Shown here piece after piece: positions 28,565-35,758 of a DNA stretch of 36,321 bases. The stretch's first letter is position 1; every line of letters starts with the position of its first letter. Made by a program: the position numbers and the translations under genes. The notes under the pieces are model-generated. The model did no database searches and was not told the DNA's origin. It saw only the letters and a list, made by a program, of their open reading frames with translations. Source of the DNA: Butyrivibrio sp. (lineage in GTDB: Bacteria; Bacillota_A; Clostridia; Lachnospirales; Lachnospiraceae); the NCBI GenBank assembly GCA_024690635.1, contig JAILOW010000141.1, positions 1 to 36,321 on the forward strand, written 5' to 3'.

Positions 28565-28565
28565 A

Positions 28566-29321
28566 TCAATCCTCTTTTATAAATCTCTCAAATCCGTTTC
28601 TGTTGATCTCATCAACAAGAGTTCCGTCGCCTGTGTGAACGATGCTGCCCTTTACAAGGACATGTGTGTAGTCTACGTGAAGTGACTCAAGGATCTTGGT
28701 GCTGTGGGTGATGATAAGAAGAGCTCCGTCCTCTTTTTTCTGGTACTCCTCAATGCCCTTGGACACTGTACGAACAGCGTCTACGTCAAGTCCTGAGTCT
28801 GTCTCGTCAAGGATGGCAAACTTGGGATTGAGCATCAGAAGCTGAAGGATCTCAGCCTTTTTCTTTTCACCGCCGGAAAAGCCCACATTCAGGTCTCTGT
28901 CAGCATAAGACTCATCCATGGAAAGAATGTTCATGGCTGCCTTAAGTGACTTCTGGAATGCAAGAAGCTTGACAGGAGCGCCTGTCTGGGCGTGATATGC
29001 ATTTCTGATAAAGCTTCCGAGGGAGATTCCGGGAACCTCGTAAGGGTTCTGGAAAGATAAGAACATTCCCGCTTTAGCTCTTTTGTCAGGAGAAAGATCT
29101 GTGATGTCCTGACCGTCAAAGCTGATATTGCCGGAGGTTACGCAGTAGTGGCTGTTTCCCATAAGGGTGTAGCCAAGAGTTGACTTACCTGCGCCGTTAG
29201 GTCCCATGAGAACGTGGGTCTCGCCGGGCTTGATATCAAGGTTTATGTTATGAAGAATAGGAAGTTCATTGTCGATTGAAACCGACAGATCTCTAACCTG
29301 TAATAAAGACTGTTGTGACAT
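28566..29321 (-). CDS. sufC: SufC ATPase of the SUF complex
   Basis: SufC (251 aa) is the soluble ABC-type ATPase that drives conformational change in the SufB-SufD scaffold; it is not a transporter. Visible motifs are Walker A GPNGAGKST (40-48), Q-loop SFQNPYEVPG (89-98), signature FSGGEKKK (148-155), Walker B FAILDE (168-173) followed by TDSGLDVDAV, and the switch histidine 206 in IITHS. The start ATG 29321 has GAAAGGAAAC upstream. It is the first gene of the sufCBDSU operon. The 130-bp leader between it and the divergent tRNA holds a stable hairpin. Confidence 0.97.
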   Translation of the reverse strand: MSQQSLLQVRDLSVSIDNELPILHNINLDIKPGETHVLMGPNGAGKSTLGYTLMGNSHYCVTSGNISFDGQDITDLSPDKRAKAGMFLSFQNPYEVPGISLGSFIRNAYHAQTGAPVKLLAFQKSLKAAMNILSMDESYADRDLNVGFSGGEKKKAEILQLLMLNPKFAILDETDSGLDVDAVRTVSKGIEEYQKKEDGALLIITHSTKILESLHVDYTHVLVKGSIVHTGDGTLVDEINRNGFERFIKED

Positions 29322-29359
29322 ATGTTGTTTCCTTTCTATAGTAGATATATGTCCATTAA

Positions 29360-29395
29360 CTTGTTATAAAAACAAGCAGTATTCCGCTTGTTTTT
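29360..29395 (-). promoter_or_regulatory. sufC leader hairpins, attenuator-like
   Basis: A perfect 10-bp stem (AAAAACAAGC 29368-29377, GCTTGTTTTT 29386-29395) lies 47 bp before sufC. On the minus strand it ends in TTTTTATAAC. The arm nearer sufC can instead pair with CTTGTT at 29360-29365 (loop ATAAA), so the two stems exclude each other. If the suf promoter lies upstream of it, the stem could act as a terminator in the leader. It also has a T-rich plus-strand side, but no plus-strand gene ends here. Confidence 0.4.
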
Positions 29396-29448
29396 GCGCT
29401 TTTTTGTAATTTTGGTGCTAGACCGTTACAAGTTTACCACAAAATGTC

Positions 29449-29477
29449 TTGACATACCACAGTAAAGTAAGTAAAAT
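29449..29477 (+). promoter_or_regulatory. sigma-A promoter of tRNA-Gly
   Basis: A perfect TTGACA (29449-29454), a 17-base spacer and TAAAAT (29472-29477) lie 20 bases before the tRNA gene. This is the clearest -35/-10 promoter in the window, as expected for a stable-RNA gene. Confidence 0.85.
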
Positions 29478-29497
29478 ATCATCTTGTCAGTACCTTT

Positions 29498-29568
29498 GCG
29501 GGTGTAGTTCAATGGTAGAACACCAGCCTTCCAAGCTGGATACGTGGGTTCGATTCCCATCACCCGCT
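29498..29568 (+). tRNA. tRNA-Gly (anticodon TCC)
   Basis: The 71-base gene folds as a cloverleaf. The acceptor arms GCGGGTG and CACCCGC (29561-29567) pair fully, with T as discriminator. The anticodon stem CCAGC/GCTGG holds the loop CTTCCAA with anticodon TCC at 29530-29532. The T-arm contains GTGGGTTCGATTCCCAT. The short D-arm (AGTTCAATGGTAGAAC) is typical of glycine tRNAs. CCA is not encoded, so it must be added after transcription. It decodes GGA and GGG. Confidence 0.97.
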
Positions 29569-29585
29569 CTTATAGATTCAGTAGC

Positions 29586-29610
29586 AGAGCACTTGTTGCT
29601 CTCTTTTTTT
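29586..29610 (+). terminator. terminator of tRNA-Gly
   Basis: The stem AGAGCA/TGCTCT with a five-base loop is followed by C and seven T, 18 bases beyond the tRNA. It closes this single-gene unit and separates it from the next promoter. Confidence 0.8.
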
Positions 29611-29621
29611 ACCGTAATTCT

Positions 29622-29663
29622 AAATGCAAATGATTTGCATTTGCAACAAGCCAAACTGATAAT
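29622..29663 (+). promoter_or_regulatory. Fur-type operator and promoter of the metal operon
   Basis: A perfect 21-bp palindrome lies at 29622-29642: AAATGCAAAT, a central G, then ATTTGCATTT. It contains the 7-1-7 pattern TGCAAAT-n-ATTTGCA typical of Fur-family boxes (Fur, Zur, PerR). A promoter overlaps it: TTGCAT (29635-29640), a 17-base spacer, and GATAAT (29658-29663). Binding here would cover the -35, as expected for repression. The operon it precedes encodes a Fur-family protein, so autoregulation is the natural inference. The metal sensed is not told by the box. Confidence 0.7.
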
Positions 29664-29696
29664 TTTTCTCTGAGGCTTAATAAGGAGGCTTTTTAT

Positions 29697-30593
29697 ATGG
29701 ATATGATCCTTGATATTGTTCTTGATGCAGTCATCGACTCGGTGAAGATACTGCCCTTTTTGTTCCTGACCTATCTTGCCATGGAATACCTTGAGCACAG
29801 GACAAAAGAGTTTACGGAAAACCTGGTTCAAAAGACCGAGCACTTTGGCCCTCTCCTTGGCGGACTTATAGGCGTTGTTCCCCAGTGCGGATTTTCAGCG
29901 GCTTCTTCTAATCTCTACGCAGGAAGAGTCATCACTCTCGGAACTCTCATCGCCATTTACCTGTCAACTTCGGACGAGATGCTGCCTCTTTTCATCTCCG
30001 CTCAGGTTCCCGCAGGCGTGATGATAAAGGTTCTTGCCATCAAGGCGGTTATCGGTATCGTTGCCGGATTTATCATTGATTTCGTGGTTCACGCTTATCA
30101 CAGAGCACGCAAAAGAGCTGACAACGACCCTGTGAGGATCGACGCCCTCTGCGAAAAAGAGCACTGCCACTGCGACGACGATGAACACGAAGGCTTCCTT
30201 GGAATCGTAAAGTCAGCATTTGTACACACCCTGCACATCTTTTTGTTTGTACTTGTGTTGTCCCTTATCCTTGGCGGAATTATTGAAGTCATAGGTCATG
30301 AAACTCTGGCTTCCCTTCTTAAATCAAGCCCTGTTGTAAGCCACGTTTTGGCAGGTATCATCGGCCTTATTCCCAATTGTGCTCCTTCCGTTATCATCAC
30401 TGAGCTGTATCTTGACGGTATGATCACACTTGGAACCATGATGTCAGGACTCCTCGTTGGTGCAGGTATCGGCCTTTTGGTTCTCTTTAGAGTCAATCCC
30501 GAAAAGGGCGAAAACATCAACATTACGCTTCTTCTTTTTGTGATCGGCACTGTCTGCGGTCTTGTGATCGACTTTGCAGGCATCACCATCTGA
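29697..30593 (+). CDS. putative metal efflux permease (DUF2899/ArsP_2 type)
   Basis: This 298-aa integral membrane protein has two homologous halves. The first carries GLIGVVPQCGFS (57-67), the second GLIPNCAPS (223-231); each is followed by an ITLGT helix. Between them lies a polar loop with CEKEHCHCDDDEHE (152-165), a likely metal-binding patch. This matches the ten-TM-type heavy-metal exporter family (PF11449), annotated variously as arsenic efflux or putative manganese transporter. The substrate is unsettled. The start ATG 29697 has AAGGAGG eight bases upstream. Thirteen bases after its stop comes a Fur-family regulator, and a Fur-type palindrome precedes the operon. Export of a divalent metal under metal-sensing control is the inference. 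Confidence 0.8.
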   Translation: MDMILDIVLDAVIDSVKILPFLFLTYLAMEYLEHRTKEFTENLVQKTEHFGPLLGGLIGVVPQCGFSAASSNLYAGRVITLGTLIAIYLSTSDEMLPLFISAQVPAGVMIKVLAIKAVIGIVAGFIIDFVVHAYHRARKRADNDPVRIDALCEKEHCHCDDDEHEGFLGIVKSAFVHTLHIFLFVLVLSLILGGIIEVIGHETLASLLKSSPVVSHVLAGIIGLIPNCAPSVIITELYLDGMITLGTMMSGLLVGAGIGLLVLFRVNPEKGENINITLLLFVIGTVCGLVIDFAGITI

Positions 30594-30606
30594 TGGGAGG
30601 TGTGAT

Positions 30607-31062
30607 ATGAGCTGCAAGATTCATGCAGGATCCTATGATGATCTGATCGAAAAAAACTGGCCCGCAGGAGTTAAAAAAACCCGCCAAAGAGCGGATATCT
30701 TCAAGGTTTTGTATGCAGCGGACCTTCCCATGTCAGCTGCTGAGATATACTCTGCGCTCAACAAAGGCGGAAATGAAACCTATGCATTTTCTACTGTCTA
30801 CAGAAATCTCCTTGCCTTTGAAAAGGCGGGCATAGTCTCCAAGACAGTCCTTGTAACCGAGGACAATGCGGTATATGAATTAAAACAGAACGCCCACAGA
30901 CACTATGCGGTATGCATTGTCTGCCACACCAAATTTCCCATACAGGCCTGCCCCGTAAATGAGATAACAAAAGACCTTGAAAAAGATCTTCCGGATTTTA
31001 AGGTAACAGGCCATCAGCTTGAGATCTACGGATATTGCAAAAGCTGCGCATCACAGATGTGA
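30607..31062 (+). CDS. Fur-family metal-responsive regulator
   Basis: This 151-aa DNA-binding repressor belongs to the Fur/Zur/PerR superfamily. ATG 30607 is chosen because GGGAGGTG lies just upstream; earlier in-frame codons overlap the permease gene. The N-terminal winged helix includes KKTRQRADIFKVL and the recognition-helix block YAFSTVYRNLLAFEKAGIV (59-77). The dimer/metal domain has HRHYAVCIVCH (97-107) and CKSC (144-147), that is two CxxC pairs for structural zinc. His97, His99 and His136 are candidate sensory ligands. Extra Cys3 and His6 stand at the N-terminus. Which metal or peroxide it senses cannot be decided. It probably controls its own operon through the palindrome at 29622. 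Confidence 0.9.
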   Translation: MSCKIHAGSYDDLIEKNWPAGVKKTRQRADIFKVLYAADLPMSAAEIYSALNKGGNETYAFSTVYRNLLAFEKAGIVSKTVLVTEDNAVYELKQNAHRHYAVCIVCHTKFPIQACPVNEITKDLEKDLPDFKVTGHQLEIYGYCKSCASQM

Positions 31063-31077
31063 TACGCAGCTTTTTAT
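31039..31077. terminator. bidirectional terminator between regulator and lipoprotein gene
   Basis: The stem AAAAGCTGCG...ATCAC pairs with GTGAT...CGCAGCTTTT, overlapping the regulator's stop codon, and is followed by T-rich sequence on the plus strand. The convergent lipoprotein gene ends 14 bp to the right, so it may serve both, more strongly on the plus strand. Confidence 0.8.
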
Positions 31078-31090
31078 TATCGTCAGTTCA

Positions 31091-31921
31091 TTATTCCGCG
31101 GACGCCTCAGCACCTGCCGCATTGTCTGCTCCGGATTCTGCGCCGGTAGCTGAGCCGCCTTCTGCAGCCGCGCTGCTTTCAGCTCCTGCCGCGGGCTCAA
31201 GTGCAGGCTCTGCAATATAGGCTCCAAGCTTTGCAAGACCTGTATCTGCCTTGCTGTCGTAGGTAAGGGTTATGGATACGCCCTTGTCCCAGGCACCTTT
31301 TAAGTTCTCGCATGGAAGGCTGTGCTCTGTTCCGGCCTCGTCCTTTACAACAAATTCCCACTCGCTGCTGTCTTCTCTTATCATAAGAGCTGTACCCATG
31401 ACGGTATATCCGGTTTCAAGTGTGGAGCCCTCTTTTAAGAAGTTATCGCTAAGTTCATCCTTTGTAATATCATGTAATCTTATCTCTGTAAGATTAAGTC
31501 CCGTCTTGTTGATGATAAAAGTCTCGGTGCGGTGGTTCTTTGCCTGCTCCTGTCTCTCAGCGTTCTCTTTTTTAAGGACATCTGAAAGGCTGCTACCCAG
31601 CTGCTGATAGCTCTCTGTCAGCTCCTTCATGGCAGGAAGGACTTCGTCGATCTTTTTATCACGCATCTTGGTAAAGTCCATTTCCTCATAGGTTTTAAGG
31701 CTCTCACCAAGTTCATCAAGCCTGGCCTTCTCGTCGCTCTGCGTTATATCAAGGTAGGTTTCCTCTGCTGCCTCTTTTGCTCCAAGCAGGATGGTTCTTG
31801 CTTCCTCGGCTTCCGCAAGCTTTTCATCGGAAGGACCGCACGCCACAAGTATTGCAGCAAGAGCTGCTGCCGCAGTCAGGGTGATCCCCGCCTTTTTAAT
31901 TTTTTCTGAAAATCTCTTCAT
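31091..31921 (-). CDS. lipoprotein with coiled-coil and Ala-rich tail
   Basis: This is a 276-aa predicted lipoprotein. The signal peptide ends in the lipobox LVAC with Cys28 as lipidation site. Residues 29-130 are charged and helical, with heptad-like spacing (EKLAEAEEARTILL, KIDEVLPAMKEL), a likely coiled coil. Residues 133-238 look like a compact beta domain with FIINKTGLNLTEIRLHD and SSEWEFVVKDEAG. The last about 35 residues are low-complexity Ala/Gly/Ser/Glu. No family is assigned with confidence; the middle part recalls small immunoglobulin-like domains of Clostridia lipoproteins. It follows the DUF3810 gene by 35 bp on the same strand, so they probably form an operon. Confidence 0.8.
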   Translation of the reverse strand: MKRFSEKIKKAGITLTAAAALAAILVACGPSDEKLAEAEEARTILLGAKEAAEETYLDITQSDEKARLDELGESLKTYEEMDFTKMRDKKIDEVLPAMKELTESYQQLGSSLSDVLKKENAERQEQAKNHRTETFIINKTGLNLTEIRLHDITKDELSDNFLKEGSTLETGYTVMGTALMIREDSSEWEFVVKDEAGTEHSLPCENLKGAWDKGVSITLTYDSKADTGLAKLGAYIAEPALEPAAGAESSAAAEGGSATGAESGADNAAGAEASAE

Positions 31922-31956
31922 TAAATCTTTTCCTCTTCCAATATAAATCTCAGGCT

Positions 31957-33078
31957 CTAATTATACGGGTGATTGTCGTAGTAGTAAAGAAGATGGTCAA
32001 CAACCTTGCCGTAGCTGACTTTTCCTTCCGAGACACCGTTTACCTTAAGGTTCGTATCAATGAAGGTGTCCGCCGCCTTTTTAACCGTCTCGGTATCAAG
32101 GATTGCGTTATCCTCAACCCGCTCCCAGGCTTCATCCGTAAGAAAGAGATTGTCATAGCGCACCTGATCCGAGATCCTTACGTGGGCCTTGTAGGTCTCC
32201 TCATCCACGGCATCGTAAAAATCGTTGTTCACATAGTTGAGAACACCAAGGTATCCGCTGTAGCGAAATACCGGATCATCTGAATTTATGCAGGCCAAAA
32301 AGCCAAGGAAATTGGCCTCATCCTCGTAGATGTAGCCGTGGGTATGGGTGAGCTCATGGCACATGGTAAAGGGCTTGTTCATAATGCTCATCTCGTCGTT
32401 GTAATTGGCTTCCATGGAAAAGGGAAAATAGTACCCCTGCATGTACTGCTGGCTCATAAAGCCTGAAAAAGTCAGGGCTTTGGGCGTTACGTTAAATCCC
32501 CCAAGGCGCTTATACTGCGAGGAAAGGCCTGCAACAGCTTTTTTTGCCTGCGCTTTCATATCCCCGTCGTAGATGACATTTCCCTGCTCGTCGTGCGGGA
32601 TCTCCTCTGCCATCTCATTGCACTTTTTTACTATGTAGTCCCTCAGGATCGTAAGGTCCTCAAGATTATACTCTTTTCCCTCGGAAGTTCCGCAGGGTAT
32701 GGGGGAGCAGTGATACAAAACAAAGCAGTTAAGGGACATCACCGTCACCACGATCGCAATGATAAGAGGCAGCGCCCGCAAAAACTGCGGCTTTTTTAAT
32801 ACCGCAAGAATGATAGCTGCCGGTATCAGAAGTACTCCTATGATCAGCATGATCTCCCCAACCGAAAAGGGCGCAAGGCTCGTAAGGGAGCCGTAAATTC
32901 TCGATATATGAACAAATACATTATCCGTAAAAAGATCCGAGAACCCCGGAACAAACCAGGCTGCCGCGTTAAAAAGCGCGCTGAAAAGTAAAAGTACTGC
33001 TGCCACCCCAGGTTTTATCAGGGTGGTTTTTCTTTTTGGTTTTTTCAAATCTTTATTTAAATCCATGCTATATGCCAT
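31957..33078 (-). CDS. DUF3810 membrane protein, putative zinc metallopeptidase
   Basis: This is a 373-aa protein of the DUF3810 family. Three membrane helices are visible at about 24-42, 73-94 and 101-121. A large domain follows, with the zincin motif HELTH (241-245) and then His247 and Glu254 (EDEANFLGF), which could complete a gluzincin-type site. CHELTHTHGYIYEDEAN is the family hallmark. The substrate is unknown. ATG 33078 with GGAG upstream is used; the Met at residue 5 is an alternative. It is divergent from the response regulator gene (113 bp between them) and is followed by the lipoprotein gene. Confidence 0.85.
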   Translation of the reverse strand: MAYSMDLNKDLKKPKRKTTLIKPGVAAVLLLFSALFNAAAWFVPGFSDLFTDNVFVHISRIYGSLTSLAPFSVGEIMLIIGVLLIPAAIILAVLKKPQFLRALPLIIAIVVTVMSLNCFVLYHCSPIPCGTSEGKEYNLEDLTILRDYIVKKCNEMAEEIPHDEQGNVIYDGDMKAQAKKAVAGLSSQYKRLGGFNVTPKALTFSGFMSQQYMQGYYFPFSMEANYNDEMSIMNKPFTMCHELTHTHGYIYEDEANFLGFLACINSDDPVFRYSGYLGVLNYVNNDFYDAVDEETYKAHVRISDQVRYDNLFLTDEAWERVEDNAILDTETVKKAADTFIDTNLKVNGVSEGKVSYGKVVDHLLYYYDNHPYN

Positions 33079-33121
33079 CTCTGTGCTTACTCCAAAACAC
33101 TGCTGACAAAATGCGGCAGCT

Positions 33122-33149
33122 TTTAACTGGTATTATACCATGCTAAAAT
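33122..33149. promoter_or_regulatory. divergent promoter region, DUF3810 and two-component genes
   Basis: TATAAT on the minus strand (33132-33137, inside the palindrome GGTATTATACC) could serve the DUF3810 gene. On the plus strand, TTTAAC (33122-33127) and TAAAAT (33144-33149) with a 16-base spacer could serve the response regulator gene. The two overlap, so the genes may compete or share a regulator. The boxes are only fair matches. Confidence 0.4.
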
Positions 33150-33191
33150 TATATTGATATTCGTAGTGCATGAATTCCCCGGAGGTTATCT

Positions 33192-33863
33192 ATGAGACTT
33201 CTTTTGGCAGATGATGAAAAAGAGCTTTCAAACGCCCTTGTGGCCATATTAAAGCACAACGGTTACAGCGTTGATGCGGTCTACAACGGAACCGACGCTC
33301 TTGACTATATAACAAGCGGAGAATACGACGGCATTATCCTTGATATCATGATGCCGGGGATGGACGGAACCGATGTCCTAAAATCCATCAGAGGAAACGG
33401 CATATCAACTCCTGTTTTGTTCCTTACCGCCAAGACTGAAGTTGAGGACAGGATAAGAGGTCTGGATCTTGGAGCGGATGACTATCTGCCCAAGCCCTTT
33501 GATACGGGAGAGCTCCTTGCAAGGCTTCGCGCCATGCTCCGCAGGAAAGCGGATTTTGCTCCAACGAACCTTAGCTGCGGGAACCTTACTCTGGACAGAG
33601 CGGGATACGATCTTTCAACTCCCGGGCATGAGAGCATACACCTTGCCAACAGGGAGTTTCAGATGATGGAGATGCTCATGTCAACTCCCGGCCGCATCAT
33701 ATCCGTCGACAATTTCATGGATAAGATCTGGGCTGATGGCGAAGCAGACGTAAACGTAGTGTGGGTCTATATCTCAAACCTCAGGAAAAAGCTTGCATCT
33801 TTGGAAGCGACCTGTGAGATCAAGGCTTCAAGAGGCGTAGGCTACAGCCTGACAGAAAGGTGA
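33192..33863 (+). CDS. OmpR/PhoB-family response regulator
   Basis: This 223-aa two-component transcription factor has a receiver domain at 1-115 with the acidic pair Asp7-Asp8, phospho-acceptor Asp51 in IILDIMMPGMDG, Thr79 in FLTAKT and Lys101 in LPKPF. The C-terminal winged helix (about 128-221) contains LTLDRAGYDLS, LANREFQMMEMLM and VWVYISNLRKKL, ending in RGVGYSL, all typical of OmpR. The start ATG 33192 has CCGGAGG upstream. The histidine kinase gene begins four bases past its stop, so the two form one operon. Its targets are unknown; the divergent DUF3810 gene is a reasonable candidate. Confidence 0.95.
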   Translation: MRLLLADDEKELSNALVAILKHNGYSVDAVYNGTDALDYITSGEYDGIILDIMMPGMDGTDVLKSIRGNGISTPVLFLTAKTEVEDRIRGLDLGADDYLPKPFDTGELLARLRAMLRRKADFAPTNLSCGNLTLDRAGYDLSTPGHESIHLANREFQMMEMLMSTPGRIISVDNFMDKIWADGEADVNVVWVYISNLRKKLASLEATCEIKASRGVGYSLTER

Positions 33864-33867
33864 TGCC

Positions 33868-35163
33868 ATGGTAAAAAAACTGAGAAGGAAATTCGTGATC
33901 ACCGCCATGCTCTCTCTTCTGGTGATCCTTACCATAATGATAACCGTCATGAATGTGGCAAACATCATTTCCATGTTTCGTGATGCGGACAATCAGCTCT
34001 CTATCCTTGCCGACAATGACGGCTTTTTCCCGGGGATGCTTGATTTTGTGCCTTCAGGCGTTCCTGCAAACGCACCGGGAAATGCCCCCACAGGGCCGAA
34101 AGATCCCTTCCAGCTGCAGCGCCTTAACAACACAAGGTCTATGGAGATGCCTTTCCAGGCAAGATTCTTTTGGGTAAAGATTGATAGCGACGGAAACATC
34201 AGTGAGTCCTTTATTGACCGCATCGCCTCCGTAACTACCGAAGAGGCCGGCAAATACGCCCTTGCGGTTAGATCCAGGGGAAAAGAAAAAGGTCTTTACC
34301 ACTCCTTCAGATACCGTGTTTCCCAAAAAGACGACGGCTCAGAGCTTTATATCTTTGTGGACCTGAGTACACAGATCCTCAGAGCTTACACGCTCCTTGC
34401 GCAGACAGTACTCATCGGCGCTCTGACACTTGTTGCAATGTTCATCCTGGTTTATCTCTTTTCCGGAAAGGCAGTTGCTCCCGTTGTGGAATCCCTTGAA
34501 AAGCAAAAGCAGTTCATCACGGATGCAGGGCATGAGCTTAAAACTCCCCTTGCTGTGATCTCGGCAAACGTTGATGTAATGGAGCTTGAGGGCGGCAAAA
34601 CCCAGTGGACGGACAGCACGAAAAATCAGGTAAAGCGCATGAACGCTCTGGTTAAAAATCTTCTGACTCTTTCCCGCATGTCGGAAGAGAGCACCGCATC
34701 GGTCTTTGAGGATACGGACCTAAGCGGCATCGTAAAAGAAGTTGCAGGCTCTTTTGATACTCTTGCTGCCTCCAAGGGAAAGCTCTATGAAACGGATATC
34801 ACCGAGGGTATCCACGTAACGGGAGACAGGAACGCACTTAATCAGCTGACAGCGATTCTCATAGATAACGCCATCAAATATTCGTCGGATAAGGGAAATA
34901 TCAAAGTTTCTCTTTCAAAAGAAAAAAGCATAAAGCTTGAGGTTTCAAACACCTGCGATCAGCTCCCTTCGGGGAACCTGGACAGGCTCTTTGACAGGTT
35001 CTACAGGGCGGATTCTTCCAGAAGCAGAGAAACCGGCGGCTACGGCATCGGACTTTCGGTTGCAAGGGCTATTACAGACAGTCATCACGGCTCCATCAAA
35101 GCCCTGAAAGAAGGGGATGATATCATCCGATTTGTTGCGGAATTTCCTCATCATAAAGCATAA
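33868..35163 (+). CDS. membrane sensor histidine kinase
   Basis: This 431-aa kinase is the cognate partner of the preceding regulator. Membrane helices at about 8-30 and 172-198 enclose an outer sensing region of about 140 residues with a Pro/Ala/Gly stretch (VPSGVPANAPGNAPTG). The phospho-acceptor is His222 in DAGHELKTPLAV. The N-box is LIDNAIKYS (331-339). The G2 box is GGYGIGLSVAR (390-400), and FDRFYR (375-380) is the F-box. The G1 box is unusual: NTCDQLPSG stands where D-x-G-x-G is expected, a variant I have the impression is common in Lachnospiraceae kinases. The ligand is unknown. Confidence 0.93.
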   Translation: MVKKLRRKFVITAMLSLLVILTIMITVMNVANIISMFRDADNQLSILADNDGFFPGMLDFVPSGVPANAPGNAPTGPKDPFQLQRLNNTRSMEMPFQARFFWVKIDSDGNISESFIDRIASVTTEEAGKYALAVRSRGKEKGLYHSFRYRVSQKDDGSELYIFVDLSTQILRAYTLLAQTVLIGALTLVAMFILVYLFSGKAVAPVVESLEKQKQFITDAGHELKTPLAVISANVDVMELEGGKTQWTDSTKNQVKRMNALVKNLLTLSRMSEESTASVFEDTDLSGIVKEVAGSFDTLAASKGKLYETDITEGIHVTGDRNALNQLTAILIDNAIKYSSDKGNIKVSLSKEKSIKLEVSNTCDQLPSGNLDRLFDRFYRADSSRSRETGGYGIGLSVARAITDSHHGSIKALKEGDDIIRFVAEFPHHKA

Positions 35164-35201
35164 GTTTTTCGCAGAAAATGCCCACAGAAACTGTCGTTAT
35201 A

Positions 35202-35210
35202 TGGTATAAT
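35202..35210 (+). promoter_or_regulatory. extended -10 promoter of the 168-aa gene
   Basis: TGGTATAAT, identical to the element at 7725, stands 41 bases before the ATG at 35252. No matching -35 is present. The next gene is therefore likely transcribed apart from the kinase gene. Confidence 0.65.
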
Positions 35211-35251
35211 AAAGTATGTAACACCGCTACTATTAACTGTTGGAGGTGTCT

Positions 35252-35758
35252 ATGCTTAAAATTGGGGATAAGGTTATAATTCTGGATTACAACAACAAAC
35301 CTCTGGTTCCGGAGGTTGTTGCGGAAGTCGATGATCTCTACGTTCAGACAGATCGCGTGAGACTGCGTCTTCCGGACAATGCCTGCTGTATGGAATTTAC
35401 AGACCGGCTGAAAAAGATCAGTGAAGAAAAGTACGAAGAACTTCTTCACAACGTCAGAAAGAGGGAGATGACCCTGGCTGTAGATCTTCAGCTTGATATC
35501 AGAAGATTTGCTTCCAAGCATCCCCGTCGAAGAAAAGATGAGATTTTCCACATGTTCAATCAGGACAAGCACTACGTTTCAGTGCTGAATGCCTATGAAG
35601 GCCGCGTTCAGATGTACGGTGCGGAAAATATCAACGAGCGCTTTTTGTATGAATACAAAGATGCGCTGTCAGGGCTTGTCAGGACTCGTTCGTTTTTCCA
35701 TGAACTGGACGACAGTATCCCTGTCCCAGACCTAAAAAAAGCCAAAGGTACGGCGTAG
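35252..35758 (+). CDS. conserved-looking hypothetical protein (168 aa)
   Basis: I do not recognise this protein. ATG 35252 is used since GGAGGTG lies six bases before it; an earlier in-frame Met falls upstream of that site. The first 50 residues (KIGDKVIILDYNNKPLVPEV, then YVQTDRVRLRLP) look like a small beta-rich, SH3-like fold. The rest is charged and helical, with RRFASKHPRRRKDEIFHM (88-105) strongly basic. It has no signal peptide or membrane helix, so it is cytoplasmic. It has its own promoter and a terminator. Its last 80 bases overlap the end of the convergent gene on the other strand. A nucleic-acid-binding role is possible but unproven. Confidence 0.75.
   Translation: MLKIGDKVIILDYNNKPLVPEVVAEVDDLYVQTDRVRLRLPDNACCMEFTDRLKKISEEKYEELLHNVRKREMTLAVDLQLDIRRFASKHPRRRKDEIFHMFNQDKHYVSVLNAYEGRVQMYGAENINERFLYEYKDALSGLVRTRSFFHELDDSIPVPDLKKAKGTA

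Noticed and set aside
29611..29696. Metal riboswitch (for example yybP-ykoY or NiCo) before the permease
   Set aside because: Only about 33 bases separate the -10 from the start codon, too short for such an aptamer; the palindrome explains the region better.
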